In this document: piece by piece, positions 44,312 through 56,315 of the stretch
Layout: each line of letters opens with the position of its first letter
Numbering within the stretch: the stretch's first letter is position 1
Source: Symsagittifera roscoffensis
Taxonomy: Eukaryota; Xenacoelomorpha; Acoela; Convolutidae
Assembly (NCBI RefSeq): GCF_963678635.1
Contig: NC_087062.1
Span: 54,510,473 to 54,570,472, forward strand
Reading direction: 5' to 3'
DNA: 60,000 bases
Notes under the pieces: model-generated
Seen by the model: the letters and a program-made list of their open reading frames with translations, nothing else
Told to the model about the DNA's origin: nothing
Database searches by the model: none
Made by a program: the position numbers and the translations under genes

Positions 44312-47300
44312 GTGAGTAAACTATTCCATCTCGTCAACTATGAACAAAGGTGACGACAGGTGACTTAGTTTGATTTCCGCATCCTTCAATCATGTCTACT
44401 AAAAAATATATACTCAGTTTTCGATCGAAAAATGAGAAAACCAAGTAATTCAAACCCTTCGCCAGTTAAATGGTTCCTGTATGTACTTTTTGTGATATTA
44501 AATTTCGGACAATTCGTCGTTGATGGTGGGTGCGTCAAAAATGGCAAATTTTATTTGATTCAACTGTCCAAAAACAACTTTTTTGTCAAAATTTTGCCTG
44601 CAGCACAAGCTTTGTAAGGGTGCCAGGGTCTTTGTTGAGTTTCAGTCCGAGAACATCAATTATGTCATTCTGAAAACTATTGACAAAAATTTGAAAAAGC
44701 CCTCCTCCACCTCGCACAAATCATATATCCATCCATGTTCCGCAGAAGTAAACTTTTGCTCATACTGCAACAAAAATCTTTGTGGTCAAATTATTAAATT
44801 ATAACTGCTCAAAAAATGGAAGCACTCTTTTGAGAACTTTTTTGAAACATTCTTTAACGAAAGCAATACACGTAAGAAGTTCATTAGATAAAAATCAAAA
44901 AGAAAACTCAAATTTAATTATCAAAGAAGTTATTGATGTCACAGTCTTCAAATTTATTATGTTCTGTGTCTTTTTAAATTCCACTATACGTTCGTATTGA
45001 AGTCTTTTCAGTCTTAAAAGTCTTAACTCGTGATTTCAGACTCAAAGGCATTTTTGAATCGGGATTCGTCATCTATAATAAAATATGTATACAAATTCTT
45101 GAGAAAATCTATTTGGGTTAATTCTATTTTTTTGTTTTCTTAAAACCGTTCAAATTCTTGTTTTTCAATAGTTATTTTTTGCCAAAACCAGTGTAAAAAA
45201 AACGTGGTTTCTAACCCAAACGCGTCTTTTGAAGTTTCACGTCGTCCGACAGCTTGAAAAAATTCAAACAAATACATACAAGTGGCACATCAACTTGAAT
45301 TGAGTTCTGTCTTTCTGCTTGAAACTCCGAAAAGAATTATTGGGGAAAAGCGCATCCGAAACACCCGGTATACTACTAGTTTAAGCAGGGACAAAATTAA
45401 TGATGATGGATGTTTGCAATTTCTTAAAATTAGTTCAATTTATTAACTTTTTCTGGAAAATGAAGCGAGCGAGCAGATCTATAATACAAAAATAGGACTT
45501 ACAAATTTGGTTTTACTCCAGTAATATTAGTTTTTGAAGCTTTTGAATGTTCAAACTAAATGACGAAAAAACCGCAATTTGCAAAAAAAATCTATACGTT
45601 TTTTGTTTTCGGAATTTTCTGTGCTACTAGCACACAAACCGGCTATCTTTTTATATAATAAATTTACCCAATCTGATTTGTATGTTCTTTCATTTTTTTT
45701 TTCACATTTTTGCTTTATTCGGCCTAAATTGTTTCTGTCAATGCTTTATTGGCTAAAGAGCCTCACATGAGTCGTTTTATTGGCAACAAAAATACTATTT
45801 CTGATCATGAGTGTGTTTAAAAGGGGATGGTTCAAAAACTTTTTTTTGGGTACAACGGCACGCATTTTTTTTAAGTACAACGGCAGCCTGCCCAAGTTTT
45901 ATCAGCTTATTTACTCCTTTGTAATTTTTTTTCGCTATTAATTCAACGCTAGAAACGGTCTCAGTTGTTTTACTTAAATCTGTCTCCATGGAAGCCGAAT
46001 AGCGAAAACTTATGAAAGTCATGGTATTTTTTGAGACTTTTTGTCGACTTGTTAATCTTAAATGCTTGTGCAATGATTGGCTGCCTTTCAGTGTAATGTG
46101 TTTTTTTCATTCTTTTTTTCATTTTAAAGTAAATAGAGTATATGGGCACTAATTCACAAATGTGTTTTAAGAAAATCTCCTGCAAATAACTTTGACAATG
46201 ATCTTAAAAAAAATTGACGAAAAAAAAGAGCAATTGTTTTTGCAAAAACTTTTTTTCTACAAAATATACATAATAAGATTTGTTTTTTGCTTTTTCTTCA
46301 ACGCAGAAAGAATTTATCATGCAACTCAAGAAATCTTTTTGAATTACGAATTTGTTCAGCTGACCGTCAAACTGAATTTAATTTAACTCAAAAATTGTTG
46401 TTATTTTATTCAACCTTTTTGGCATAATTTTGTCTGTAATTTTCAATAATGCTGTTAATGCCGAAAAAACACTGATGCTTGTGTTTAATAGCTGTTTTGA
46501 CAATGTTGTAATTGACAATTTCCAATAGACCAATCACGTAACCTGAGTTGCATCAATAAATAGCGCTCGTCTTTGAATAATATCTGTTGATGAATTGGAA
46601 ACAGAATATTTCAAACTCAAAAATTTTATTGAAACCGAGGGCCGGAGTACTTAAAACCCGAGCTTTGTTGTAATTGGAATGCTGTCCGATTAGTGTTGCT
46701 TTTGTGATTCAATTTGTTTGCTATCCAATCTAAATCCAATTTCAAAATTTGAATTTTTTCTTTTGAAAAATTTCCCCCTAACTTTTATTTTTTTTGTATC
46801 AGAACAAAATTTTCTGTTTTAAAAGGTTTAATTTAAAATCAATCGGAAAAACTGGAAAAGTTGAGCTCATGAGAAAAATCAAAACAACAAAATAGCCTGA
46901 AAAGTTTGTATTCCTGATTAGATTCAAATACACAGTAAGCGATTTTCTCAGGTAACTCCAGATAGTTTTCAGATCGTTTTTTGTAACCTCTTTAATAAAG
47001 TAGGGTTTTGTGTTTGTTTAAGAAACAAAATTACTTTGGATTTCTTAGTCGAAGTTGATGGACGTTGATTGCTTTTTAAGGGAAGTTTTAATTTACTCGC
47101 TAATTGAAAGTTACATTGTGCTCTTCAACTTAGGAAGCAGACTTTCATTTTGAGACTTAGCAAACAAAACAAAACACAATTTTTTGTGATTTCGGTCATT
47201 TTTATGATAAAACTCTCAATCATAAAAAACCAGTGAAAATGAAAAACAAGTTCGAAAATGAAAAATTTTTAATGCCAGTGGATCAGATTTTCTTGGTTTC

Positions 47301-47324
47301 TCTCAGTTCATCGACAATTTAACA
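44312..47324. other. Start of 12.8 kb intron after exon B2, no gene seen
   Basis: AT-rich. The open frames are short and not recognised on either strand. Confidence 0.5.
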
Positions 47325-47362
47325 ACACAGAGGCTAAGTGGAGTTTCGCACCTCTTGCGATT
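47325..47362 (-). repeat. Hairpin repeat (family F) copy, inverted
   Basis: CACAGAGGCTAAGTGGAGTT, then TCGCACCTCTTGCGA. Confidence 0.5.
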
Positions 47363-47499
47363 ATTCATAAGCACAATTTTTTTTTCGAGAAAATCGAAAA
47401 CGTGGAAAAATCTAATTGTAACAAAAATTAAACGTTCGAATGTGTCAATAGAAGGTCAGGCTAACATTTTAGAAATTCAATTAATAAAATAGCAAGGGA

Positions 47500-48040
47500 A
47501 CAAAACTTACGAAGAAGAAACAAAGCCAGCCGACAATCTTTGAGCAGAGACAATTTGGGCAGAAAAAATTAAAAATAAGATTCCAGGAAAAATCCTTACA
47601 GTTTTAAGTCCCACCTGAGACTAGAATGAACAATGATTGCAGCTACAAGGGAAAACGTCTACAGCACAAGAAAAGAAAAATTAGTGATATGGCAATTTAG
47701 CCGACAATATTTGAGGAGACACCTGTTGAGCCAAAAAAAATGATTTAAATTTTTTTTTTAGTTTAAAGTCCACCTACCTGAACCTACAAGGAACAACGTT
47801 TTCACTTGTAGTAAAAGTTGCTTTTAGGACAAACAAGATGTGCGATATGGCAACAAAGTTTAAAAAAATTGTAGCAGAAGAACGGAAGTCCAACGAATCA
47901 TTTTTACGGAAATTTTTTATTTCAATTGCATATATACTGAAAAAAAAACAAGGTCAGGCCGAGAATCAAACCCCAGACCTTAAGATAAAAAGGCGAAGGC
48001 GTTTGATAATTCTGGGCCAAGTTGGAGGGAACCTGGAGTT
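47500..48040 (-). repeat. Cluster of SINE copies (minus strand)
   Basis: Body complements CAGCCGACAATCTTTGAGCA (47528) and TTAGCCGACAATATTTGAGG (47698), and a head with B-box complement GAGAATCAAACCCCAGACC (47961). Confidence 0.5.
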
Positions 48041-48734
48041 TGTGAAGGTTCAATAAAAAAGCAAGTTGAAGAAAAGTTAAGACGTGTAAGAAAAAGTGTA
48101 CATTGTTTACTTATCAAAAGTAATAAAACCAAATAGCTCTCGAAAGTGTAATAAAACCAAAATTTTTCAAACCGAAAGTTTTGCCCTCAAAACTACGCCA
48201 AAAATTCATAATGCCTTAAAACATAAGCCGAAACCGTTTAGTTGAATAAAAACTGTATAAATAATAAAGTTACTAAAAATCAGACTTGATAAAATTAATA
48301 AAAATCAGACAAGGTTAAATAAAAAGTTACAAAATTTTAACGAGAGTTATAAAATTTAAATTTCAAACTAAAATTCATGCCTAACTAAACAACTGAAAAA
48401 AAAAACAGTGCCAAATAAAATAAATTTCCTTTATGAAAAGGGAAATGAAACAACGGAAACTAGGCCGAAAAACCACGAATCCGAAAAAAATCAACGTTTT
48501 ATCAAGACAATCTTTGAAAAAAGTAACAAAAGAAACGGATATAACGCCTGCTTACTACCTAAATTGAGGTATTTTTGTTTCAACTTTCAAGAAATTGAGC
48601 ATGTATGAAGTTTTCCATTCCTACAAATTTGACCGTCCTATGCCTGAAGTTATTTACGGGAAAAACATCTAGTACCCGGTTGCATTACCTTTGCTTAACA
48701 CAAGAGCAATTAAATAATTAGGCGTGAGGTTTTA

Positions 48735-48840
48735 GTTTGATTTGTTTTCAGGCAAAAATGCTAGAAATTGTTCAAGCTCAACTTTGTTTTTAATTTGAAC
48801 TTTGACTTTTAGTTTTTTATGGTAATTTCAAGCGCATTTT
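48735..48840 (+). repeat. Interspersed intron repeat (family C) copy
   Basis: GATTTGTTTTCAGGCAAAAA, then TTGTTCAAGCTCAACTTTG, as in the copy at 9996. Confidence 0.4.
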
Positions 48841-50054
48841 ATGCTTTATAATAACAGAAAAGCTAGTGTCGGAAAAAGATGCAAAAGAGTTGTCTTTTGA
48901 AATTAAACTTTTTAAAAATATTTTCCGGCGGAATAAAAAACACTTTTTAAACTTTTTTTCTAATTTGGCTTGTGTTTTAAAAAATTATCAACGAAAAAAA
49001 GTTTTCTGAAATGCAAAGAGTTTTAAGTGTTGTAATTTTTCCCGAAACTTTATTTCCTGCCACTTTTTCAAAATTCTTTATGTTTTTTATATGCTTTAAA
49101 AAACATTTGTACACGAAGCGAGCATAGTTAAATTGGGTAATACTGAGAAATCAATAGCATTCAATTAATACAATGCAGCTAAATTAGTTTCAAGGGTGCA
49201 TTCAGAAGAAAATTTATTTGCACGCAATTTTAATTTAAAACATATTGCGATCAAAATGAAACTTGGAAAGAAGTTTAAGATGATGTACACATCGTTGATG
49301 CAACCATGAAAGAAATCAGAATACTTCGAAAAAACTCGCAACAACTTGGACACAACAGAAACAAATTTACGTACGGTTGAAGAATTGAACTTTTGAATAC
49401 TTAAATCAGTCAAATTATAAAGAAAAGTGGTCATTAGTTTATAAGATCCACGAGAGTAGCCGCTTGATTTCAAGTAGCGCAGAATTATTGGACTACAAAA
49501 GTCAATGAAAAATTTAAAAACACTCAAGACAGATTTTTCTTATTAATGAAACTTTTATACGTTGTTTGATTGATAGCTGAATGAGATTAAACTTGAGATC
49601 CGACAATCAGACAAAAAAGCTGCTAGAAAATGGTAAAGTAACAGGCAAAAAATATTGAGTAACAGGCAAAAAATATATTCAGGCTGCAAAAAGTGTTCAA
49701 AAGAAATTGTCAGAAAATTTATGTTTGAGAACGCTCCTGAAAGATTCTTTTGAAATCCAACTGACAAACACTAACATGAAAAGTTTTTCGGTTAAATCTG
49801 AGGTTTTGATGTCCCCGAGTCGTCTAGAAAATGGTTATCCAAAGACTATAGCTCCTTCTCGCACCGTGAGTGGTTAAATCAATTACTGTTTAGAAGTATG
49901 AGTTTTTTATATTCTCAAATGCGACAACAAAGCACACTTTTTTGAAACCAAGTTTTAAAAAGGTTTTCAGAGCAATAGAAATGAATTGGAACTGTAAAGA
50001 CCACAAGGTTGAAACTTTAGGACACTCAGATTTATGAATTATTCGTTCTAACTT
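48841..50054. other. Intron DNA, no feature seen
   Basis: No coding similarity. A short doubled string AGTAACAGGCAAAAAATAT occurs at 49637 and 49659. Confidence 0.45.
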
Positions 50055-50136
50055 GTAAGCTCAGCGGTGTTATTTTACTTTGGGACACAAATGTTACCAT
50101 GGGACGACAAAGGCTCTGAGCTCGAATCCGGCCAGG
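50055..50136 (+). repeat. tRNA-like SINE head
   Basis: A-box-like TAAGCTCAGCGGTGTTA and B-box-like GAGCTCGAATCCGGCC. Confidence 0.45.
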
Positions 50137-50640
50137 ACCTGTTTTTTATGCTAACTTGAAAAAAATTCTATCGGAAAAAAATGGTTGGCCTATCGTTTGA
50201 TAAATTATTTGTTGTTGGCTGAATTGCTGCAGCGCATTTTTTCTTGTGATTAATGGAATGTTCACTATAATTAAAAGACACGTTGATTTATTTTTGTAGT
50301 TTGTTTATTTACCAGCACAGCCCTGATTTGTATAAATTACTTTTTTCGCTTAAAAAATTTATTCGGCTTAATCACTTATATTGCGTTAATTAATAAATGG
50401 ACTTTTATCGTTTTGAGCTTCTCAAGGGGGTTTCAAAATTTTAAGGCTCAAAATTTCACGATAGTTTTGTTTTCGGATCAACTGGATTCGACGCAAGTAT
50501 AGTCGGTTTAGTTGTCGCGCAATAGTTTTGCTGAATAATTATTTGAAGTTGGCTATTGTTTTTCTCGCTATTTTTCTCAAGTTGAGCATAATTCGCGATA
50601 AATGTTTCACTTATTTTATGTCGTTTTTGACATTAAATGG

Positions 50641-50726
50641 TAAGACCATTTATCCCCGAGGGAAAGGACCAACATACGAGCTGTACAGCTCATCACGGAG
50701 AACCGCTGTTGTGCCCCTGCTTAAGA
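50641..50726 (+). repeat. ~86-bp conserved structured repeat, copy 1
   Basis: TAAGACCATTTATCC...GAGCTGTACAGCTCATCACGG...CCGCTGTTGTGCCCCTG...TTAAG. It matches 58482-58566 at most positions. Two small hairpins keep their stems while their loops vary: GAGCT/AGCTC (loop GUAC here, GUAA in copy 2) and CGG/CCG (loop AGAA here, CGAA in copy 2). Confidence 0.75.
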
Positions 50727-50808
50727 CTTAAAAAGATTAATTGATACAATGACTCTGTCTCATCATTCTCATTAATTTATCCGCTAGCTCAGAATGGTGT
50801 TTATGTGG

Positions 50809-50850
50809 TATCGCAAGCAAATGGTGTGAAGCTCCGCTTCGCCTCTGTGT
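50809..50850 (+). repeat. Hairpin repeat (family F) copy
   Basis: TATCGCAAGCAAATGGTGTG, then AAGCTCCGCTTCGCCTCTGT. Confidence 0.6.
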
Positions 50851-51179
50851 AATGAGTTCCTCATTGAAACAATTATTATGATCACAAAACTCTCTCCCAG
50901 TGGCCTGCCAATGTGCGCGGTTTCCGCATGGGCACTCCATGCTGAAATCTTCTAGTTTATCAAAATAGGATCAAATCTATCACCTTTTTAGTAGCACGAA
51001 CTCTATCGTGGTTCAAAATATTTTAAAGAAAAGTTAGTTACTTTAAAAACGCGTTCATCTTAAATTAAATCTCGCGACAAGGATATCATGGTAACAGTGA
51101 TGTCCATTTAGAATTATGAGCACTCTCAATTTAAATGAAAAATATTAATTTAAATCCAACAATTTAAATTGAAAATAAT

Positions 51180-51290
51180 TTAAATTGCTCGGGCGGTATT
51201 CGATCCGACGTTTATGTCAATTCATTTTTTTATTAAAAAAAAAGGAAGGTAATTGAATAAATCAAATAACCAGGCGGCAAATAAATGCTT
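51180..51290 (-). repeat. tRNA-like SINE head (minus strand, candidate)
   Basis: The B-box complement GCGGTATTCGATCCGACG lies at 51194. The rest is degenerate. Confidence 0.35.
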
Positions 51291-53700
51291 GAGTTTACAA
51301 ATAAGTTAATTTACAAAGTAAAAAATTCATGGCAACATAATTTCGTTTTACTGGTATACTAATTGCGCAAAATAAAGTTCAAAATAAGACCATTGTTAAA
51401 AGTTACATCATTGTTCTAATACTTGCACAGAGCAAAGTTCAAACTAAAACCATTGTTAAAAGCTACATCATTGTTACCCTTGCAACTACTAGAAATAATC
51501 AGCTTAGTTGCGTATTAAAAACGAGAAGTATCGTCAAAACTTCGAACACATCACTTGCACCTTGTATATAGGTGTCTGAAATTTTTTACGCTGTCCGATT
51601 TTAGATATATTGGGATGAGCTAGCCAACGGCAAAATTTCTAGTCCGTGGAAATTTTTGAAAACTTTAAGAGCTCTATTTGCATTTTGTTTTTTTTTTCCT
51701 ATTTCAGTTGTACAGTAAAAAGAAGGTTTATTGTAAATTATGCGTAGCGCGCGTTTTTGGAGAAAAAAATAGGTTCTAGAACATTTTTAGTAACTCAACG
51801 TAAGCAATTATACCATACTCTATAATTGGTTTAATGTAGCAATTATAGTATCTAAGCCTGTGATATTCATTTAAATATTGTTCGGAAAATCGCAAATTTC
51901 GAAATTCTGTTGCACACGGTTGAGACGTGGTAGTGAAAATTCAATCGATTATCTATCAGTAATCCTAAATATTTTACCCATTCCCTTTCCATTACTGTGT
52001 ATCCATCATTTGCAACTTTGTTTTTCGAGTGATTTGCATTTGAATTTCACAAAATAAATTTTCGAAATATTTAGGCTCAGAAGATTAACTTTTAAACCAA
52101 GTGAAAACTTTTGAAAGCACTGCGATCAATAAAAATTTCGGGTCCTGTTTTCAACAAACAGTTACACAGCTATCCTCTGCATACAAACCCACAGAGGCAT
52201 ATGGTGTCGAAAAGCAACTCGCCATATCACATATCATTAAGGTATAATAAGAAACGTAGAGAACTCAAAACTGAATCCTGCCGAACCTCCATTGATATAT
52301 GTGAAGTCTAAGAAAATTTCTTCCCAATAGCAATAAATTGCTGACGTTTACTGAGATAAGAGTTAATAAAGTCGCCAACAACTCACCTGATGCCCATTTA
52401 GTTAAGCTTATACATCCGTATCTTCTGACTGACTGTATCAAAACCTTTAGATAAATCTTTAAAAAAACGCTGCAAACTTTATAAACTTCGTCAATTTTCT
52501 TCTTGATGGACTCTGGGAATTTTTGAACTGATTGGACAAATGAATAGCTTTGTCTAAACCCAAATGGCAATCGCATAAGTTTGTTCTTATCATTAAGAGA
52601 TGTAATTTTGAGGCATATTGATTTCTTTAGTATTTTACTGAGGGCAGTCAGAAGAGATGCTGGGCGGTAATTAGATGTCTTTGACCTTTCACCACACTTA
52701 TGATTCGGAACAATTTTTGCAATTTAGAAAGAAGCAAGGAAACAACCTTGACTATAGCATTTTCAAACAAACAGATAAATATTCAGATAGAACGGGAGAT
52801 GATAGTTTCAAAAACAAGTTGTTGATGCCGTTAACACTTTTAGCGGTTGAGTTATTCAATGAATTAAATTTTCAAAAAGTTCTGAAGTTTTTACAGGGAA
52901 AAGAAACTTGGAGTTTGTTAATTCTGATAAATTGGTTGAAAACAAACAATTTCTAATTTTTCGTTCATGTATTTTCCTATGCTTGAAAATTATTCATTAG
53001 TTTGTTATGCATCTAGCTGACGGTCATTAACTTTTATGTTAGGTTCACGCAGTCGCTTAACATATTTGAGGAACTCCTTGTTTTTGTCTTCAAGTAATCT
53101 ATCAATTTTACCAGGCTGATACGCTTTTTCTTTATCAGCTATCATTTTGTTTGTCTGATTTTGAACACTTTTGTAGCTTTCAATGTCAGCCCTGAGTTTA
53201 GTAAGCATGGAAAATCTCTGCACTTTTGCTTTTTGCGAACAAGGTTTTATATCGCGCTTTTAAACCGGGGATTTTGGAAAAATTTTGGTTTTGCAGTTTA
53301 TTTTTTGGTAGGGAAAAACCTGTTTACGTTGGATTGCTTTGTTGTTGAATCAACTAGATAAACTATATCGTTAATATTCCAATCAATTTTATCCAAAAAT
53401 ACTTCAATTTTTCCAGAAATTTGCAGAATGTCTCATCATCCAAAATTTTCCCAAGATTCCTACGCCAGTCAGAAGGAGTGTTTTTTGTCAGGCTTTAGAA
53501 TTAAGCTGGTGACATGTCAAAGCATATAACGATAAGTTATATCACAAGGTAGAACATAAGTGCTTAAATTGGTCAAATCATGATAAGTTATAACAAGGTC
53601 AATGCAACTCTCTCGAGTTTCTCCTATTCTTGTCGGAGCTTTTGTGTTAGCTGAAAAAAACCCATACAATTGGTTCAAAAGGAAGAAACTGTGCGTTAAT

Positions 53701-53831
53701 TTGTTGTATAATTTTGTGCCGATATTAAAATTTCCCACAATGTAATGGTTTTCTCATAATTTTAAAATGGTTTGTTGTATAATTTTGTGCCGATATTAAA
53801 ATTTCCCACAATGTAATGGTATCCTCATAAT
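53701..53831. repeat. 71-bp tandem duplication inside the LINE
   Basis: TTGTTGTATAATTTTGTGCC begins at 53701 and again at 53772, and the copies are almost identical. It duplicates the endonuclease GNFNIGT region, confirming the LINE is dead. Confidence 0.85.
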
Positions 53832-54307
53832 CATCCATAAATTGTTCTGATACTCAGAGAATTATAAATGGCAGCTGCCGAGACATTTATATCTTTTTAT
53901 TTAATGTTCAGTAAGATAAAGATAAGGTCAAAACACACATTAAAGTCTAAGTTGACCTCAATCACATCTACGTAATTTTTGGTATCAATTGCTACGCCGC
54001 ATGCTTTGTTTTTAAAAGCTGATTCAAAGATAGACTGATAGCTATCAATGTTTTAAAATTCTGTTTCATTTGTTTGCTAAGTTTCATTCAAAGCAATAAC
54101 AGTCGGGTTAGGATTATTTGATTGCAAATAGCACGAAAGAGCGTCAATATTTTTCGAAAGAGATCTGATTTCAAGAGAGAGAATTTCAAACTTCTTCCTA
54201 ATGTTGAACAAAATTTTCTCCATTTTTATACCAAGAAATTAAACTGTCTGCAAAAAACACTAATATTACAATGACAAGCCCTCTCATTGTACATGTTAAC
54301 CTTTTCT

Positions 54308-54955
54308 TTACACAACTGATTTTCCTTCAGGCGTGTAGCCCGTTGACGAATTACCATGACCACGTTTTCTATCAGTGTTATAGCGCTGAGTAACTTCACC
54401 ATTACTACTGGATACACGTGCTCCGTTAGTTGCCGAACCGACATCAGGTAATCTTGATTGCCGGTTTTGCATTTTAACAGCAGCCTTTTCAAGCTGCTCA
54501 ATGTCTTTTGATGAATAAACAGGCCGAAATGTAACCTTACCATTTTCATTTGCTACAAAAAGCTGCACTTTGCAATTGTGAGTCACAGCTTTGATACCCT
54601 TATCTCTAGCTAGATTGAGTAGATTACGGTTTTGGGGAGGGAGACATTCAGTGAAGTAAGCTGGTTTTTTTTTCTTGTTTTTCAGGTTGAATAATTGTCT
54701 CTTGGATCTCCACAAAAAAATTTTCTGGTGGAAATAAACAGATTTGATGACTTTTGCAGAATCGTTATCTTTATCCAGATAATAACAAGTTTTATTTTCA
54801 GTAGGGGTGACATCCGACTGAAGTTTATCTCGAAAAAAGGCACAAATACACTCAGTAAGGTTTTCACATTTCTTTTCCGGAGGATTACTTTCAATGATTG
54901 TATCCTTGCTATTGTACATTTCTGTTTTTAACAAAAAAAATTTTAAATCTTCCAT
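54308..54955 (-). CDS. LINE ORF1 C-terminal part (open)
   Basis: 215 codons open, starting MEDLKFFLLKTEMYN. The central ECLPPQNRNLLNLARDKGIK and VQLFVANENGKVTFRPVYSS resemble the C-terminal RNA-binding domain of LINE ORF1 proteins (the L-P-NR-LL-AR ... NGK motif order). The Arg/Ser-rich tail is disordered. The frame overlaps the upstream coiled-coil ORF near 54955, where a frameshift probably split one protein. Confidence 0.55.
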   Translation of the reverse strand: MEDLKFFLLKTEMYNSKDTIIESNPPEKKCENLTECICAFFRDKLQSDVTPTENKTCYYLDKDNDSAKVIKSVYFHQKIFLWRSKRQLFNLKNKKKKPAYFTECLPPQNRNLLNLARDKGIKAVTHNCKVQLFVANENGKVTFRPVYSSKDIEQLEKAAVKMQNRQSRLPDVGSATNGARVSSSNGEVTQRYNTDRKRGHGNSSTGYTPEGKSVV

Positions 54956-56091
54956 TTCATTACAATGTAGACCAAGTCCTGACTTTGAGCTTTATCTATT
55001 TGCGAAACGTAATTTTCTAGATACGCAAGTCTTTTTTCTTTTCCAATTAATTTGAATTTTAAAAAATCGAACTCACTTTGCAATCCTTTGATTATGCTTA
55101 TCATCCCTGGTTGATCTTTGAAAGTGTCCAAACATTCCATTAGATCTACAATATCCACGCTCATATTCACAGTAATGCACCAAAAAAGGCTTGTATGTAA
55201 CTTAAGTAACAATCACACGATAAACGGCAAAGAACTTTGAAATTTTGGGCTTTATTTGGAGACAAAGTTTTTTTAGAAGGTCATGGAAAGAGAGCGACTG
55301 TTTGCTGGAGTTTGATTTTACTTTTCACAGTTCCGTAGAAAAAGCAAACAATCTAAGTTTTCACGACAAAATTGATAAGATTTCGGTGCAAATAGTTATG
55401 CTCAAAAAAAATGCCAAAGAGTACCAAAAATTGCAGAAAAATACTAAAAACAGGCTTAAGAAAAATATAATTGCTAAAGAAAATTTTAGTTAGTTTCAGA
55501 AAATGTTAAATTGATGATACCAACAACTTTTATGATTTTGCTGAACAATTTTAATTTAAATTTCAATTTTAATTTTTTCAATCACTGCATGGTAATCAAA
55601 CATCCTATTGAACAACAATGGGGTTGCATTTTAGTTGAAACACTCAAGATTTTGATTGTAACCCGGGTCGAGATCCCGCTCAAAAACCGCTCAAGATTTG
55701 AGCGGTTTGAGCGGTTTTCCAGCAAGATTTGAGCGGTTTGGGCGGTTTTTTTTAGAAAAACCGCTCAAACCGCTCAAATCTTGCTAAAAAAAACCGCTCA
55801 AAAACCGCTCATTTCTTGCGGTGATTATTGAACGGTTTTTCGAGCAAGATTTGAGCGGTTTTTGAGCGGTCTTCCCGGGTCGAGGTCCCAGACTCATGTC
55901 CATACTTTCGCGACCGAAAAACTAAGGCGCGACTTTCGCGACCTAGGCGGAAACGGCGCGACTCCAAAGACAACGGCGCGACCGTTTGGCCAGCGCGACC
56001 AAAATGTGCACTTTCAAGACTTTCGCGACCGAGGTGGAGACGGCGCGTCTTTGCAGACCAAAGCGGAGACGGTGCGACCAAGATTATATAG

Positions 56092-56132
56092 ACGGATACG
56101 ATGCACAGTACTATGGATACCTGTGGTCTGAG
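56092..56132 (+). CDS. Orphan exon of M3 metallopeptidase (thimet oligopeptidase/neurolysin-like)
   Basis: Between acceptor TATATAG and donor GAG|GTACGT the exon encodes GYDAQYYGYLWSE. This matches the Gly/Tyr-rich substrate-binding loop of M3 peptidases such as thimet oligopeptidase and neurolysin, where the two separated Tyr residues contact substrate. In those enzymes the loop lies C-terminal to the HExxH zinc site. No HExxH exon or other M3 segment was noticed in the window, so the exon appears isolated inside the foldback element. It may be captured host sequence, a decayed duplicate, or one exon of a gene with distant exons. Confidence 0.55.
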
Positions 56133-56243
56133 GTACGTATCACTGTCACAGGAATTTCAAAAGCATGAATTAGAATGCATAGTATTCAGTATTCATTGTG
56201 GTGCGTAATTTATATTGGCTTCGCTGCGCGACACTATTTTCAG

Positions 56244-56315
56244 GGCCGCATGCGCTAACGGATAAGGCGTCTGACTTCGAATCAGAAGATTGGGTTTCGA
56301 ATCCCTCTGTGGTCG
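56244..56315 (+). tRNA. tRNA-Arg (anticodon UCG), possibly pseudogene
   Basis: Acceptor arms GGCCGCA/TGTGGTC pair with two G-U pairs. The anticodon stem TCTGA/TCAGA closes the loop CTTCGAA with anticodon TCG at 56277-56279. The D-arm (CGCT...AGGC) has two mismatches compared with the usual GCCT. The T-arm contains TTCGAAT but its stem is irregular, with one base shifted. A TTTTT tract starts at 56317, as for Pol III termination. It reads CGA codons if functional. Arm defects and location inside a repeat suggest a degenerate copy. Confidence 0.65.

Larger units (their letters stand above)
51640..55212 (-). pseudogene. Nearly full-length decayed LINE (ORF1, endonuclease, RT), minus strand
   Basis: Read from 55212 leftwards. 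A coiled-coil-like N-terminal ORF1 (ending YIVMKWKI) is followed by an ORF1 C-terminal domain (54955-54308). An AP-endonuclease-type region has PTVIALNET (about 54100), VGNFNIGT (about 53735) and ESCIDLVITYHDLTN (about 53600). An RT region has FGFRQSYSFVQSVQKFPESI (52570), KDLSKGFDTVSQKI (about 52460, frameshifted), RQDSVLSSLRFLLYLND for the QGSVLGPLLFL motif (about 52290), and VKYLGLLIDNRLNFHYHV (about 51960). The end carries ALRIIYN-like decay. Multiple frameshifts and stops make it inactive. The whole lies antisense in the intron of the B gene. Confidence 0.8.

Noticed and set aside
50641-50726. Hammerhead ribozyme in the complement of the ~86-bp repeat (a GTGATGA string next to a palindromic stem)
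   Set aside because: The core needs CTGANGA and a following GAAA after stem II. The string here begins with G instead of C, and GAAA is replaced by GTAT, in both copies.
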